Assembly (NCBI RefSeq): GCF_052324685.1
Contig: NC_135218.1
Location: 12,128,858 to 12,192,857, forward strand
DNA length: 64,000 nt
Origin: Brachyhypopomus gauderio
Lineage: Eukaryota > Chordata > Actinopteri > Gymnotiformes > Hypopomidae
Direction: 5' to 3'
The notes below the pieces were generated by a model, which did not search any database, was not told the origin of the DNA, and was given only the letters and a program-made list of their open reading frames with translations. The number at the start of each line of letters is the position of its first letter. Positions within the stretch are counted from its first letter, which is position 1. The position numbers and the translations under genes are program-made. This document shows positions 63,291 to 64,000 of this stretch, piece by piece.

Positions 63291-63485
63291 GTCACATCAG
63301 CCCAAGTGGGTGTACTCTAACTGTCGTGGGTGTGGTTGACGACCGGGGGTGGTGAGCGTAAATTGTTACACTGGCGGTATAAAATGTTGCCGGATCGAGG
63401 CAAACAGTTGCCGGAACGCGCGCTTCAAAATTAAAGAGTTCCCGGATCCTGTTCTGGCAGGATCCGGCTCAAATTAAGCCCTGGG
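63291..63485. repeat. End of an unidentified DNA transposon with a perfect hairpin
   Basis: The segment ends CTCAAATTAAGCCCTG, reversed CAGGGCTTAATTTGAG, which looks like an hAT-type terminal sequence. Just inside lies a perfect 10-bp inverted repeat with a 6-base loop, CCGGATCCTG-TTCTGG-CAGGATCCGG (63442-63467). The other end of the element was not found. Confidence 0.45.
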
Positions 63486-64000
63486 AAGAACAATGTAAAG
63501 TGGGAGCCACTGGTGGACCCACGCAAGGTGCTGATGCCACCACTACACATCAAGTTGGGGCTCATAAAACAATTTGTCAGGGCTCTAGATAAGGAGTCGA
63601 GAGCTTTCAATTACCTCCAAGATCTTTTCCCTAAGCTGTCTGAAGCAAAGATCAAAGCTGGTGTCTTCGTCGGACCACAAATCAAGAAGATCATAGAGTG
63701 CAGTGAATTTCCCAAGAAGCTGAATAGGAAGGAGAGAGCGGCTTGGAACAGTTTTGTCACAGTGGTTCGCGGCTTCCTAGGCAATCATAAAGATGAAAAC
63801 TATGTACTGGTTCAGACTCTGATAAAGAACTATGCTGCAATGGGCTGCAGGATGTCACTCAAAATCCATATCCTTGATGCTCATCTTGATAAGTTCAAAG
63901 AGAACATGGGAGCTTATTCAGAGGAGCAAGGCGAGCGCTTCTACCAGGACATTATGAACTTTGAACGCCGTTACCAAGGACAATATAACGAGAACATGAT
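63486..64000 (+). CDS. Partial unidentified reading frame running off the window
   Basis: From KNNVKWEPLVDPRKVLMPPL at 63486 the frame is open for 171 codons to the window end, with no stop or frameshift. The composition is protein-like: LHIKLGLIKQFVRALDKES, GVFVGPQIKK, NRKERAAWNSFV, FLGNHKDENY, MSLKIHILDAHLDKFKENMG, YSEEQGERFYQDIMNFERR. I recall similar proteins, usually annotated as uncharacterised and in many copies in fish and invertebrate genomes, which suggests a transposon origin. I cannot assign a domain. The true start is unknown: the frame is open back to 63435 but the part before 63486 looks like transposon end, so this may be an internal exon or a truncated copy. Confidence 0.6.

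Overview
The window is vertebrate nuclear DNA, almost certainly from a teleost fish. Genes are split by GT-AG introns. Microsatellites are long and frequent, and many interspersed repeats are of fish type: Tc1-like and hAT transposons, LTR elements, RTE-like LINEs and tRNA-derived SINEs. There is no bacterial-style gene organisation; most long single-frame reading frames are microsatellite or repeat translations.

Three protein-coding genes can be assembled exon by exon. (1) A synaptoporin gene (synpr, plus strand, 8528-11807, five coding exons, 285 aa), a four-pass synaptic-vesicle MARVEL protein. (2) A minus-strand SLC6 neurotransmitter/osmolyte transporter of the GAT2/BGT1/TauT branch (coding 29407 down to 22389, 14 exons, 606 aa). 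(3) A plus-strand paralogue of the same transporter (43234-58891, 14 exons, 613 aa by my model). The two transporters share exon number, intron phases and a splice acceptor just before the ATG, and lie head to head about 13.8 kb apart, so they are an inverted duplicate. Neither shows a frameshift or stop. Both differ from the textbook family at two positions near the substrate/sodium site, and the plus-strand copy seems to end in a cysteine-rich tail built from a 15-bp tandem repeat.

Layout: 1-1767, the 3' end of an LTR element (GC-rich internal region, purine tract, LTR). 1768-8527, intergenic DNA with microsatellites and a 34-bp minisatellite. 8528-11807, synpr. 11808-22388, intergenic, holding a dead Tc1-like element (14.4-15.6 kb), a solo LTR at 18.0 kb and a 53-bp minisatellite at 19.2 kb. 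22389-29407, transporter 1. 29408-43233, the divergent intergenic region, with Tc1 and LINE fragments, an unclassified inverted-repeat element (38.5-39.4 kb), an RTE-like LINE (39.4-42.0 kb) and an hAT element with an exact 8-bp target duplication (42.2-42.9 kb). 43234-58891, transporter 2, whose intron 7 has swollen to 8.7 kb and holds several LTR elements. 58892-64000, a repeat graveyard that ends in a partial unidentified reading frame running off the window.

The genes fit a neural or osmoregulatory setting (vesicle membrane protein; Na+/Cl- coupled uptake of GABA, taurine, betaine or a related solute), but nothing in the sequence shows that they act together. All identifications rest on reading translations and recalled family features; no search was run.
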